Positions 22,368-33,690 are shown, numbered from the stretch's first letter. The stretch: 64,000 nucleotides of DNA from Gnetum montanum (GCA_015680685.1 MNCI01012713.1:251821-315820); one strand, 5' to 3'. Numbers and translations: made by a program. Notes: a model not told the origin generated them from the sequence alone.

Positions 22368-22898
22368 CTACATAATTATCCTTTCAATGTAAACCTTTTT
22401 TAAAAAAGCAAATTCTTGCATGAAATATTCATCAATACTCAGCAACGTCTTCCTCAGGTTGTAGAAGCATTTGTTGTAATCCAAAGGTACTACGTATAGT
22501 AATGCACTCATTTGGTAGGAACCTAGGGGCCTCAACACAACCTCTTGCCCATGCCCGAAGACATAACCAAACACATGCTTTAGTAATGCTTTCCATGCAT
22601 CCTGACCATTAATTTGAAATGTAGGCAATTCGCTTGATGAAGCTGAAGGTCGAGACCGAATTTGTGAGGGCTCTTTAAAGCGATTTCCACTTACCAGTCT
22701 TATCTCACTCTGTCTCATTGTCTTAACGTATTCTTCATAACTAGCGAGGCCAAATAATGATGAATTTTGTAATCCTGAGTGGTCTTCGAAGGCATATTTG
22801 TCCATGAAACGCCAATCCAGGGACCTGATAATTCCTCTGCGCTTTCTGGACACACAGCTAGACAAAGGGCTCACACCAGAATGGTTCCAAAAGACCAT
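22368..22898 (-). CDS. Unrecognised 176-aa open frame next to an ATG18 fragment
   Basis: Longest stop-free frame of the block outside the gap, on the same strand as the ATG18 and CDPK fragments. The predicted protein has a basic N-terminus (S-R-K-R-R-G), a middle rich in S/R (R-S-R-P-S-A-S-S-S), a segment G-Q-D-A-W-K-A-L-L-K-H-V-F-G-Y-V-F-G, and a hydrophobic C-terminus. I do not recognise a family, and there is no sign of membrane helices or repeats. Its start lies right after the point where ATG18 similarity ends, so it may be an exon of an unrelated captured gene rather than a gene in its own right. Base composition is more genic than its surroundings. Confidence 0.35.
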   Translation of the reverse strand: MVFWNHSGVSPLSSCVSRKRRGIIRSLDWRFMDKYAFEDHSGLQNSSLFGLASYEEYVKTMRQSEIRLVSGNRFKEPSQIRSRPSASSSELPTFQINGQDAWKALLKHVFGYVFGHGQEVVLRPLGSYQMSALLYVVPLDYNKCFYNLRKTLLSIDEYFMQEFAFLKKVYIERIIM

Positions 22899-22904
22899 AA
22901 ATCG

Positions 22905-23226
22905 TTAATTCGGCAATGAACTTCATCTATTTTCACTTGTAGTGCTCAAGGTACACCTAGCCATGGTGGAGCTATGGGCACACAAGCACGAATTTCACTG
23001 GGTCATGTGAAACAGCGCAGAGGTCGGTAGGGTTCGGTAGTGTATCGATCTGGTGCAGAAGCTTGAGATCCCAGAAATTGTAAATGTAAACCTTATGCTC
23101 TAACACAACGATGATGCGGTCGTGCCTCAGTCTCATAACATGGACCTTCATGCAAAACGAGAGCTCAACGATGCAGCGGTAGTGGTGGTCATCACTGCTC
23201 TTGAACTGCTGCTGGGGATACTGTGC
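22905..23226 (-). pseudogene. ATG18: ATG18-type PROPPIN fragment (autophagy WD-repeat protein)
   Basis: The minus-strand frame beginning about 23226 reads Q-Y-P, then D-D-H-x-x-R-C-I-V-E-L-S-F, then V-M-R-L-R-H-D-R-I-I-V-V-L-E-H-K-V-Y-I-Y-N-F, then D-L-K-L-L-H-Q-I-D-T, then N-P-x-x-L-C-A-V-S-H, then L-V-C-P, L-E-H-Y and M-K-F-I-A. This is the blade 2-3 region of plant ATG18a-like proteins, phosphoinositide-binding beta-propellers needed for autophagosome formation. Stops occur after L-V-C-P and three more times, and both ends of the gene are missing, so it is a pseudogene fragment of about 107 codons. It has no intron in this interval. The lipid-binding F-R-R-G motif lies further downstream in intact proteins and is not present. 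Confidence 0.8.
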
Positions 23227-23289
23227 CGATGACCTTGTGGAAGGCCTGAGTGAGGGTTTCAGTTTTGCTCATCTTTAGAGAGCATCTCG

Positions 23290-23565
23290 TTGCCGCTCTA
23301 TGCTATTCTTGTCTACCTCACTATGTTGGTTTCCATGTTGGTGCTCTGTTCCAGGCCTACCACCATCTCTGTTTCTGGAAATGACTCTGCCAAAGTCGCA
23401 GGCATTAGAGTCGACATCGATTCTAACTGGATCCAACTAGGAGAGGCCACATGCTTTCTTGCCGTCTACCTGGTGCCCTTCATTTTTTCCACAGGTGACT
23501 CAATTTTTTTAACTGTAATTATTGCGATGAAATATGATCCAAGAAGTAAGGAGATATTTATCTAA
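23290..23565 (+). CDS. Unrecognised hydrophobic 91-aa open frame
   Basis: Plus-strand frame with a hydrophobic N-terminal helix (L-Y-A-I-L-V-Y-L-T-M-L-V-S-M-L-V-L), a polar middle containing V-D-I-D-S-N-W-I-Q-L, then a second hydrophobic stretch (A-V-Y-L-V-P-F-I-F). The frame is also open upstream of the first M. It could be an exon of a captured membrane-protein gene, or chance. It lies between the ATG18 and CDPK fragments but on the other strand. Confidence 0.25.
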   Translation: MPLYAILVYLTMLVSMLVLCSRPTTISVSGNDSAKVAGIRVDIDSNWIQLGEATCFLAVYLVPFIFSTGDSIFLTVIIAMKYDPRSKEIFI

Positions 23566-23639
23566 ATTTAGTTTTGAATGCCAATCATCTGCAATTGCAA
23601 ACATCCCTGCCCGGCCCAGAAGCTCATAAAAATATAGTG

Positions 23640-23880
23640 TTAATTCTGTACAGCACTATTGTCAATATCAAATGTCTAAAACGTAGCTTTGCAACATTGC
23701 TACCATTTCTCAGAATCATGCTCCTCCAGTTGATGAACATGAAGGTGGCAGCTACAAATTCTTCATAATCAACAAGCCCATCTCTGTTGTTGTCCATTTG
23801 GCCATAAATTCATCATTGAATTTTTTTTTAAAGGCTTCCATGATCTGCGGCATCTCTTCTTCTGGCAGCAAGATCGTTGT
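23640..23880 (-). pseudogene. Calcium-dependent protein kinase EF-hand fragment
   Basis: The minus strand carries part of the calmodulin-like domain of a plant CDPK. An E-E-M-P-Q-I-M-E-A-F-K segment (EF-hand 1 exit helix) is followed by a canonical Ca2+ loop D-N-N-R-D-G-L-V-D-Y-E-E-F and V-A-A-T. The frame then shifts: the next bases in another frame read L-H-V-H-Q-L-E-E-H-D-S-E-K-W, diagnostic of this family (CPK16/18/28-like group by memory). This implies loss of one base near 23751. After a stop the similarity continues weakly as K-A-T-F-x-T-F-D-I-D. The kinase domain is absent. A gene fragment, not a working gene. Confidence 0.75.
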
Positions 23881-24942
23881 TTATAGAGGAAACACTCCTT
23901 TTTGACCAAAACCTAAACCCGAAACAGTTAAGATTCTGATTGCTTCCAACAATTTGAAACACTAAAATAGATCAGGAAACTTTCCAACTTACTTAGCAAC
24001 AGCAATAACTTTCGATGGTAACCAAGTGTCTGCATTTAGGTAAAAGCCTCTTCACTTGACATTCTTCTAACACGGCTTAGGTTAAACACACACATATATC
24101 ATATTTATGAAGACACATACAAATTTTACCAGATAGATTGGATCAATCATTTTTACCAACCGATCATATCATGTCTATGGGAACTGCCCATCTCAGGAAG
24201 AATTACTCAAACCGGTGCTTAGAACAATTAAAGGGCATTCTGCCTTGGAATACTCTAGAGTGTTGTTACCATAGAATTCAAGATATGTATAAAGACCTAG
24301 TGCTCTGGTCTTGGAATACAGGTAGCTATTCTAGAGATTGGTGCAGATATTGCAGAGCTTTGGCTCTGCCAAGTACAATCTTCACATGACAAGTCCAATT
24401 CCAAATCAATTTCTGGCTACTATCATCACCACCATGTAAGTGTTTTACAAATTCCCTTTTTGCTAGTATCTCTACTTTTATTGTTCCATGAAATGGTCAA
24501 ATGTGCCAATAATATGGTTCAAAGGTGGTTACATACTTAAAATATCTTAGCTAACTTGTCTCCTAAGTAAGGGAGTTACAACTTACCCATGTACTTAGGA
24601 GATATTTCTCACTAATTTAATTGGGAAGTTAAGTAGTTGGGAAGTTGTACATAAAGTTAGGAGGAATTTATGCTAACACCAATATTTGTAAATATTATAA
24701 ATATAATATTACAAATATTTTACCATTAATATTACAATTATGTTATGGGTAGTAATAATGTTTGAAAAAAAATAATGTCTTGAAGCCTTGGAATAATTAA
24801 ATTCAAAAGGTAAGTCTAAAACCGGGGCCTCATGTTATTAGCATAGGACACATTGTGTCATTGCTGAATTAAATTAATCAGCAGACCATTTAAAATTTTA
24901 TTTTTGATGAACTGTAGCTCTGATTTACTAGCATCGGCCCAA
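23881..24942. other. Mixed intron-like and LTR-like sequence
   Basis: 23881-24130 may be intron of the CDPK fragment (A/T-rich, no frames). 24138-24389 has an 83-aa plus-strand frame that I do not recognise, with somewhat genic base composition. 24510-24720 resembles 21885-21960 (ggttcaaaggtggttacat type) and is probably a second copy of the LTR-like sequence. 24720-24940 is A/T-rich with nothing recognised. Confidence 0.35.
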
Positions 24943-26106
24943 AATATCTCTTGACACCTGTCTCAGTGTGCCTTTGTGTCTTTGTTGCCGCGTTTTGTGA
25001 ACTGGTATGCGATATCGAATGCTTCAGCGTCGGGCATGGCTGCTGTTTCAGATTGCAGGTTCTAGGGTGAATGACATTTGTGATTGCCATTTTTCACCCC
25101 CTAAAAAAATTGAAATGCGTTGTTTGTAAAAGCCCAGGCCTGTTTGGTGAGGTTGCAGGCAGATTATTTTCCAGAAAACGTTCTGAGCCATGGAAGGCTC
25201 CTTTTTGAAATACCGGTCACAGGAAATGGTAAGGTAAGTTGTGAAACAACCCTGCAACTACCCAAAAATCCTCTGTGCAGTGCACACCTTGCGATTCCAT
25301 GATGATGTTGAAGGCACGTAGGTCTGAAACAGAAACCCGAAATTGAAGATTTCGTTACTAAAATCAAAAGAACTGCCGCCGCGAAGCTCTGATGGGCAGA
25401 AACAACCTTAGGGGCTCCTCCTGCTGTGCGAAAGTTTTTTTTTATATTTATAATGGCAAGGGTTTGGGTCGTTGCGTTGGTAGGAACCACGCCATTTCAA
25501 GCTAAGAATGTGCAGCACCATGGGACCATGATTTCAGAGAAATTTAGGGCCTTTTCCTATTCTACATCACGTCTTCTTGCTTCCTTTGCATTTTTTTTCT
25601 TTTGCAGATCTAAAACCTTCCGCAGTTAAGCGCGTCTGAACCAGGGTAGCGATTTGAATGCGTTTTCAATGGAGAAAATTCAAAATGCAAGCCTGCATCA
25701 TTTATGGAATGATCTCTATTTTTTTTTTGGTTTTTCTGTTTTTACTTCTTCAGAGATTACAACTTGTATCTTCTCCATTTCTATGACTCTCACCCTTGGT
25801 ATCCTTTAAAACTCGAACCGATGTTTCTCCATTTAAAAAAAATTGTTGTTTATTCCTTCAAACATTATCACTGCCTCCTTGAGAGATTGAAAATATGTTG
25901 CGGTAGATATCCTCTCTACTTTTTAAAAAAATATATATTTTTGGACTATTGTATGTAGCAACATGATTATTCCTAGAATTCTTTGTTTTCCACACCAATA
26001 TTCCATTTTGGGCCACCCCCTAAATTCCATACCAATGATATAAAATAACACATTCACATCCTCCTACTCTTACAATAATGTTCAAGATGAGTCTTACTGT
26101 TCCATA
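24943..26106 (+). repeat. 1,164-bp tandem duplication, unit A
   Basis: Starts aatatctcttgacacctg and ends gtcttactgttccat; unit B follows with no spacer. On the plus strand a 60-aa frame (25120-25302, beginning M-F-V-K-A-Q-A-C-L-V-R-L-Q-A-D-Y-F-P-E) contains a good 5' splice site (25229-25240, aatggtaaggtaag). A strong 3' splice site (polypyrimidine then ttttgcag) lies near 25592-25606. Thus the unit looks like two exons of an unidentified plant gene with a roughly 370-bp intron. The 108-aa frame on the minus strand overlaps the same DNA and is probably a shadow. Confidence 0.75.
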
Positions 26107-27270
26107 ATATCTCTTGACACCTGTCTCAGTGTGCCTTTGTATCTTTGTTGCCGCGTTTTATGAACTGGTATGTGATATCAAATGCTTCGGCGTCGGGCAT
26201 GGCTGCTGTTTCGGATTGCAGGTTCTAGGGTGAATGACATTTGTGATTGCCATTTTTCACCGCCTAAAAATAATTGAAATGCATTGTTTGTGAAAGCCCA
26301 GGCCTGTTTGGTGAGGTTGCAGGCAGATTATTTTCCAGAAAACGTTCTGAGCCATGGAAGGCTCCTTTTTGAAATACCAGTCACAGGAAATGGTAAGGTA
26401 AGTTTTGAAACAACCCTGCAACTACCTGAAAAACCTCTGTGCAGTGCACACCTTGCGATTCCATGATGACGTTGAAGGCACATAGGTCTGAAACAGAAAC
26501 CCGAAATTGAAGATTTCGTTACTGAAATCAAAAGAACTGTCACCGCGAAGCTCTAATGGGCAGCAACAACCTTAGGGGCTCCTCCTGCTATGCGAAAGTT
26601 TTTTTTTATATTTATAATGGCAAGGGTTTGGGTCGTTGTGTTGGCAGGAACCGTACCGTTTCAAGCTAAGAACGTGTAGCACCATGGGACCATGATTTCA
26701 GAGAAATTTAGGGCCTTTTCCTATTCTACATCACGTCTTCTTGCTTTCTCTACATTTTTTTTCTTTTGCAGATCTGAAACCTTTCGCAGTTAAGCGCGTC
26801 TGAACCAGGGTAGCAATTTGAATGCGTTTTCAATGGAGAAAATTCAAAATGCAAGCCTGCGTCATTTATGGAATGATCTCTATTTTTTTGGTTTTTCTCT
26901 TTTTACTTCTTCAGAGATTGCAACTCGTATCTTCTCCATTTCTGTGACTCTCACCCTTGGTATCCTTTGAAGCTCAAATCGATGTTTCTCCATTTAAAAA
27001 AAAATTGTTGTTTATTCCTTCAAACCTTATCACCGCCTCCTTGAGAGACTGAAAATATGCTGTGGTAGTATATCCTCTCTACTTTTTTAAAAAATATATT
27101 TTTTTTTTAACTATTGTATGTAGCAACATAATTATTCCTAGAATTCTTTGTTTTCCACACCAATATTACATTTTGGGCCACCCCCTAAATTCCATACCAA
27201 TGATATGAAATAACACATTCACATCCTCCTACTCTTACAATAATGTTCAAGATGAGTCTTACTATTCCAT
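26107..27270 (+). repeat. 1,164-bp tandem duplication, unit B
   Basis: Direct copy of unit A, about 95% identical by eye, with the same splice sites. The 60-aa frame at 26284-26466 differs from unit A at only a few residues. Many differences are C/T or G/A. Unit B ends at the same ttccat word as unit A and is followed by a short tail (aaatggccaaatgtgcc) that also occurs at about 24488, before unit A. E2 sequence resumes at about 27291. Confidence 0.75.
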
Positions 27271-27290
27271 AAAATGGCCAAATGTGCCAA

Positions 27291-28728
27291 CAGCTTCCTC
27301 CTCACTCACTCCTAGGTAGGCCATCTGAAGCCATTTTTTTCGTTTCCTAGTCATTTTTTGTGTTTTTCTAGCTAGGATAAGGTTGCTTTCTTCAAATCTA
27401 TGCAAAAAAGATTGATGAAGTTAAATTCTAATGAAATCCTACCTCATTTTTTGGCCATTTTTACATAGATCTAGGTTTTTTTTTTGTTCAAGCTTTGGTA
27501 GATTTGATTTCTAAAATAGGCTTGCTTTTTTGTTTACTTTTTCTAAAAATATTGGGAGTGGAGCCATTTTTGTTAGATCAAGGCTGATACTTTTGTTAAA
27601 ATTAAATTCTAATAAAATCCTACCCCTTATTTTGATTCTTTCTTACATGGTTTTAAGGTTTTTTAGCTATTCTTTCTTAAATTTATGGCTAAAATAAATT
27701 AGGTTTTATTACTTTTGTGTTTTCAAATGCTTTTTTGATGAAAAAAAAGCAAGCAAAGTTGTGAATATTTTATTAAAAAATGGCTAAATGTTGGAAAAAT
27801 ATAAGGTTATTAGTTTTTATGGTTATATTTAAGCTTTGCATTTGTTATGGTCCCATCTAATTTGGATTCATAATGACAAAGTTATGGCTATTTCAATTAG
27901 ATTGTGTAATTAGGGTTTATGCTATTTTTTAGACTTTCATCCGTGTTTACAAATTATTTCTAAATAAATGGAAAGGATTTTGAATTTTTACTAAGTGTGG
28001 ATCCATAGGGCTTGATTTGAGCTTTCAAATAGTGGTTGAATCACTCCTTTTGGAGCTTCAACAAATTTTTGATAAATTTTTTACCAACCCTACATGGAAG
28101 AGGGTTTATGTTGATGGCTACAACTATGCAAACATAGCTATGGCTCATGTAAAATTGGTCATGTATTTTTAGTTGTATTGGCTATGGCTACAATGATTAT
28201 GATTTTAGGATTCCTTTAGTGTGGAATCACTAAAATCAAAGCTTTGATGAATGTTTTATAAATTTTTAACTATTGCTATGTCAATTAGGCTCAATTCTTG
28301 TTGTAGCACTTTACCCCTTGGAGGTGGATGTTATTAACATAGTTAGAGATTTCTCTTGACAACTTCCATGCCCTCTAGGATCCCTAAGGATGTAAACTAT
28401 GTTCTAAAGTTAGTTTCATGATAAATAGAGATTTTTACTATTTTTATCACGATTTTCCCTATGGCCATTTTTTTGGGTTTTAATGCTTTTTCTATGATAA
28501 TGTATGGTTTAGGCTAAGGGATAATTTTTTCTATGATGTTTAGGCTATAATATTTTGTCTACAATGTTTTGGCTATAATGGTTTAATGGCTATGGAGGTT
28601 GTAATCTGGTTGTTATCGAATCTCTAAATGAATTTTGACAAACACTTTAGAGTTTTTTTATAGGGGCTAATTTCACCCCTAACTAAGGTGTTTTATGAAA
28701 TTCATAAGGAAATTCTAAGCATTAAAAA
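27291..28728 (+). other. E2 spacer upstream of its antisense gene
   Basis: Aligns with E1 4397-5815 and E3 47700-48960, and is T-rich. Nothing coding. The line tataggggctaatttcaccc just before the start of the antisense gene is nearly identical in all three copies (5747-5767, 28660-28680, 48892-48910), which points to a conserved leader or promoter element. Confidence 0.5.
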
Positions 28729-31700
28729 ATGATTCTAATGATGCCTATATTTTTCCCTTACAAGGTCCTATGGAAGCCCATACTCATCGTGGTGAAGTTA
28801 GTGGGTATCCTATGTTGTATCGACAAGCCCAAGGCTGATACCCCTCTACCTAACATGGACCTAGAGAAGGGGTCACTATGGTTCCATCCATGGATAAGGG
28901 AATTCCTTACCTACCTTCTATAGAACTATAGTATGATGATGTGGTCACACTTGTCTATAGAGGTGGTTGGGGTAATAGTGGAGACCCTGTTACCTGGGTC
29001 TACAATTTTGGTTGCTTGGTTCATAACCAATGATCCAAAGACTCGAGAAGCAAGAGAGTTGATAGAGACAAAGGATACCATCGATGCATGTTACCTTTTT
29101 TACATCTAGAAGATTCTAGAGTATTCGTAGTACAACATTAACAATACTTTGATGATGGCACAAAGAGCCTACTTCCTATTCTAGAATCCTGCAGGCAACA
29201 TGTACTAACTATAGAGGTAAGTATGTCTATTATAACTTTTAATGTTTTGGCTTTATTTAATTTGGTCATGTTTCCTAACTTGTTGGCTTCACACACATCT
29301 TTCAAGTACAAGGTTAATGATCAAACCTTGGCAATAGCCCATAACACATTGAGAAAATTCACGAAAGGTTCCAAGATCAAACATGTCATTTTTGAATAGC
29401 TAAGGAGGGATTTTGATGAATATGCTACCAAATTTGACCCTATTTACAAGAAGTGTATGGCTACCAGAATAGCACATAGCTAGTGGATAGCTCCAAAGGC
29501 TAACAAAGATATGGGCATAACTATTGAGAGCCTTACATGAGCTTTACCAAGCAAGAAGAAGAAAGGTGAGAAAAAATGGTTTTCTATGTCATACCTAAGG
29601 TTTTATGGATATTTGGATCTTAAGAAATTCTATGGTCTAAATGTAGCTATATTGATGCTAAGCATTTGTCTTTAGCTACAAAACCTTCCACTTCTACTGA
29701 TGTTACTATCCCTCTCACTGGACGTTCAATGGATACTCTCATCCTAAAGTTTGGTGAAGTGGGGCCAACATAGGAGTGGTTGAGGGGGTGGTTGTTTGAG
29801 AACATCTAGACAAACATTATGCATGTAGGTTTACTTGAGGTCTTCATGGTGCCTAGCCCCATTATCCCTTTTATAGACATGTTGAACATCATTAACTCCT
29901 TTGATGCAAGAGCCTATGTGTTTTGCACCATAGTGTGAGGCATAGCAATTACCATTGCCATCAGTAAGTCTATGTTTTATGACTTGTTTGGTGCTCTCAC
30001 TATGGGATAATAATTGCCACCAAACCAATGAAGGAGGCTAACCATCATGTGAAAGTTGAGGAGTGGTTTGGTGCTAGTAAGAACCACTTTGAACATTCTT
30101 TTCACATGGAAGTCCTATCTCTTATTCAGGTCTCAAGCATTTTCTAAAATGTTATCATAAAATAAGGTAATCAATATTGCACAAGGATGGATCTTCAAGA
30201 AGGTCTTGATAGAGAAAACTCATTTTAACATGGTTAGTTTCTTGGCTACGGGCCTTAAGGAGGAAACCCTCAAACTCTATGAGGAACCCTCTATGATAGT
30301 CCACATGCACTATGCATTTTTTGCAAGCTATCTAAAGAGGTTTGTAGAATTCTTGGTGGCAAGAAGAAATCAGTTATGGATGTACTAGGACCTAAATAGC
30401 TTTCCAAGCCTTGGATAAAATATCTTTATCCAACTATGCAAGCTCAAAACCCACCAAAGAACATGGAAGATTCACTGTCTATGACCATCAAGAATCTTGG
30501 TGTTAGTTGATGTGAATCCCTTGACAGTATGGGGGAGGCACCTCTTACATTCTTAGTGAACATTTAAAGAGTTCAACAATTGCATGCTAAGGCTAATAAG
30601 GCAACAAGGGCCAATTTGAAATAACTAGCAAAAGAAGCACCACCAGCATTAGAGCCACCCTCCAAGCAAAAGATCATCTTTAAGATCCTTTGGTTAGATT
30701 AGGTAGTTACAAGTATGCTTTACGTACATTTTTAACATTTTTGGCTATGTTATTTCCTATAGCTACACGTGCTAACTTGTTTAATGGGTATGGCTATGGG
30801 TTAGTGGTGGAACTTCACAACCCAAGCTACCACTACAGAAGAAGAGCAAACATAGGTAGAGGAAGTGCACAAATGTGCCGAGAAGGAGTGGAGGCATATA
30901 GCTTCTATAGCAAAGAAGGAAGAAAGGCATGCAAAGGAGGCACTCTTGTAGAAACATGAGGTTGTAAAATTTTTCCACATCAATATGGATGATCTAGATG
31001 CCTTGTTTAATGAGCTACTACCCCAAGAGCATCTAATCGATATCACCAATGATGATTATGATGATCAGGATGAGAATGTGAATGTGGATCTAGGTATGCC
31101 TATGCTTTACTCATTATTGCCTATGGTTTTATGTTTAATTTGTTTGTTCTTATTGTCTAATTATTTTTAAGCTTATCATAGTTTCTAAGCCACTAGCAAT
31201 GGCCTCTACATCCATGTTTCACATGAAACCATGCGTGGAGATCCCAAACAAGATAGAATTTATGCATAGTATGGAAAAGGACATCATTAGTTAGCTGCAA
31301 CAAATTGTACCTAAGATTGGTAAGAACTATTTTTTTCTATGCCTTAGTTTTTTTTCTACGAGTTATATTTTATGCTACAGATACCTTTGGTTATATTTTT
31401 ATTATTTTCAAAGTCATAAGTTGCATGGGACCTAACCCAAGACATGGGGTTTGACTTCTTGCCTAGACTTCCTCTTGACACCCCACATGTCCCTCTAAAT
31501 TTGTACAAAACTACCACTAATCTTATGATTTCATTTATAAAAGCTTCATGGTAGATTTAGAGGTCCAATGAATCCCTATGGAAATAGGTTGTGGCCTTGA
31601 AGGAGAAAAATAAATGACAGGCTAAGAGGATTCAAGATCTTGAGGAACATAAGGCCTTTGTAGAATCCCAAGTGGCTTATTCAAGGGTCTTATAGACCAA

Positions 31701-32350
31701 GGAGATCATGTGGTCCTGCTACTAGCACATCATCCAAGATAAGGTTTTCCTTTCTTAGGAGTTGCATGAACACCAAATGCAAATGAACTTGATCTCCTAA
31801 AAGGCCTAGGATTGAAAGGATTACAGTGCTTGCATCTTGGAATTGGGTAAGACACAAAAGAATCACAAGTTGAAGTATAAGGTCAATTAGGAGGTGTACT
31901 TGAACTCACTAAAGAGGGAGAAGATTAAACAGAAAAAGAGGGATTTTTTCATTTAGGACATTCAAGCTAAGAGTGCTTTCAACCACTTTAATAACACCCT
32001 CATAGTAGTTGAGTCTCCTACTCCTCAGATCACTATAGTTGTTAATGAGGTTTCCACAGCTACAGTCTCATGGGAGCCATCATCATGGATGGGTCTAAAA
32101 AAGACCAATATCTTCACAAGTATCAATTTTGGGGATGTTGATTGGCGTAACACGATGGAAGACCAAATTCTCCAACATTTGAAGATTGGCCTTCTCCATC
32201 TTCCTCAAGATTTGATAGAGCCTGATTCCCCACAAGTTTGATGTCATTTATGTTTTATGTTTTAATATTTTATTTTGCTTTTGTTCATGTCATGGTTTTG
32301 GTCATAATAGTTACTGATTAGTTGTGTGTTGTTATGTCATAAGAATCATA
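28729..32350 (+). pseudogene. Antisense multi-exon gene, E2 copy (decayed)
   Basis: Begins at the same ATG as E1 and E3; the first 64 codons are open here (M-I-L-M-M-P-I-F-F-P ... G-S-L-W-F). Intron 1 is textbook: donor agag/gtaagtatg at 29217 and acceptor cttt-caag ending 29306 (90 bp). Intron 2 starts at 29566 (aaag/gtgag). Exon 3 holds T-G-L-K-E-E-T-L-K-L-Y-E then M-I-V-H-M-H-Y-A-F-F. Exon 4 reads A-K-E-A-L-L, then an acidic run D-D-L-D-A-L-F-N-E-L-L ending D-Q-D-E-N. Exon 6 is coiled-coil-like. The last, proline-rich exon seen in E1 is deleted. Many stops. Family unknown. Confidence 0.6.
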
Positions 32351-32999
32351 TGATGTGGGCAATGGTTACTACATTTATGATTTATTGTTTTAACATTTAT
32401 GTCATAGAGTGTGGCCATGGCTATATATATTATTTTAAAATATTTTAAATTTTAAGTTTTAATTTTAGTTTTGGCTATATATGTTGTTGATGGCTTTACT
32501 AATTTAAGGTTTTAAGGTTATAAAGATTGTAAGCAAGGCTATGCTACTAATGGCTACATTGGCTAATTAGACTATAAGATTATGAATGGCCATAGAATAA
32601 GGGTTACTTGCCAATTTTAGGCCATGAAGGGCCACACGTTTATCACTAGTTTAATGTCGTGGTGGGCTATGGTGCTAGTATAAGACCTCAGCATGCCATG
32701 GTACTATTTTAAGATCTAGTAGGCCATAGGTCTTGCTAGTTTTAGGCCATGATGGGCCCTTGTTAAAAAGAAACTTATATTTTTGGTGATTTTCTATTTT
32801 GAAGTTTTTATGAGTTTTCTAGTTTTAAAATTTTTATAGGTTTTTTTATGTTTACAACATGTGCAAAAATCAAGAGAAAGACTCTAATAAATAAAAATGC
32901 AAATTAAAGTAAAAACTTCTTAGGCTACACACATAAATGAGTAAAATAAAGTACACAAAAATCAAAACAAGTTAATAAAGAAAATTTATGCTACAAGGC
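32351..32999. repeat. E2 spacer between antisense gene and protease
   Basis: Counterpart of E1 9531-10309. 32600-32765 holds the border repeat unit (about four degenerate copies, ggccatggtgctagtataag type). The remainder is A/T-rich. No gene seen. Confidence 0.5.
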
Positions 33000-33690
33000 T
33001 ATCAGTGCATATCTTTATACGGTTGTAAGGGCATGGGGTGGAAGGGTGAATGTGTACTTCACTTGTGCAGAATCTTCCTAATCTTCAAAAGATTAGGAAA
33101 TGTGTAAGGTCTACTATACATAAGTTTGTGTTCACCATCCCCATTGCTGAAAATTTTAAAAGGGAATTCATCCCGTAATGCATCGTGCTGTCCATCATTC
33201 TCATTCTTAGCTTTCTCCTCTCTCTCAGGTTGCTAGAATTTGTGACTAGGAGTTTCTTCTTGAAACTCCACTTCAAATCCCTACTCTATGTCCATGTTGT
33301 TAATAGCTAAGGATGCCATGTTATCATCATGAATGATGATTTCACCTCCCTCATAAGAAAGGTGAATCTCTTGGTGGATGGGTGAGGACATGGCTCATAA
33401 CTGAGCCAACCAAGGTCTTTCTAGGATAAGGTTAAACCCTTACATCTCTTCCACCACTAAGAACTCCATGATTATGGGGAATTGCTCCCCTACCACAAAA
33501 TCTAAGGAAATAGATCCCTTGATAGCAACCCTTGATCCATTAAAGGACATGAGAACAACTATTAATGTAAGTTATATTTTCTTTGTCAAGTCTAATTACT
33601 AAACGATGATGCATGGGATGACATTTTTTGTAGCCCCATTGTCTACATGCTCCTGGTGTACCTTATATTGCCCTATGCATATGGTTATAA
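33000..33690 (-). pseudogene. E2 aspartic protease and C-terminal tail
   Basis: The minus strand shows D-N-G-A-T (catalytic motif, usually D-S/T-G-A) then V-I-P, S-F-N-G-S-R-V-A-I-K-G-S-I, and L-I-L-E-R-P-W-L near 33400. Downstream, 33085-33276 is the basic C-terminal tail also seen in E1. The enzyme would process the gag-pol polyprotein. It is interrupted by stops. Confidence 0.75.

Larger units (their letters stand above)
19917..27290. other. Foreign composite block interrupting E2
   Basis: The flanks are E2 array (left) and E2 spacer (right, homologous to E1 from 4397). The block contains a repeated segment on both sides of an assembly gap, an LTR-like region with a minus-strand TATA box, fragments of at least two host genes, other ORF pieces, and a tandem duplication. 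It has noticeably more CG dinucleotides than the surrounding Tat DNA, especially 22400-23900 and 24950-26900, so it is younger or of genic origin. I could not find terminal repeats or a target duplication for the block as a whole; it may be several insertions. Confidence 0.6.

Noticed and set aside
24138-24389. Protein kinase fragment (a minus-strand A-L-Q-Y-L-H-Q phrase, with an N-D-L-W-S-F-G phrase near 22910)
   Set aside because: Isolated short phrases without the catalytic loop, D-F-G or glycine loop; the second overlaps the ATG18 fragment. Insufficient.
24943-27270. The 1,164-bp units as a pair of LTRs
   Set aside because: They abut with no interior between them, lack TG...CA ends, and contain splice sites and an open frame.
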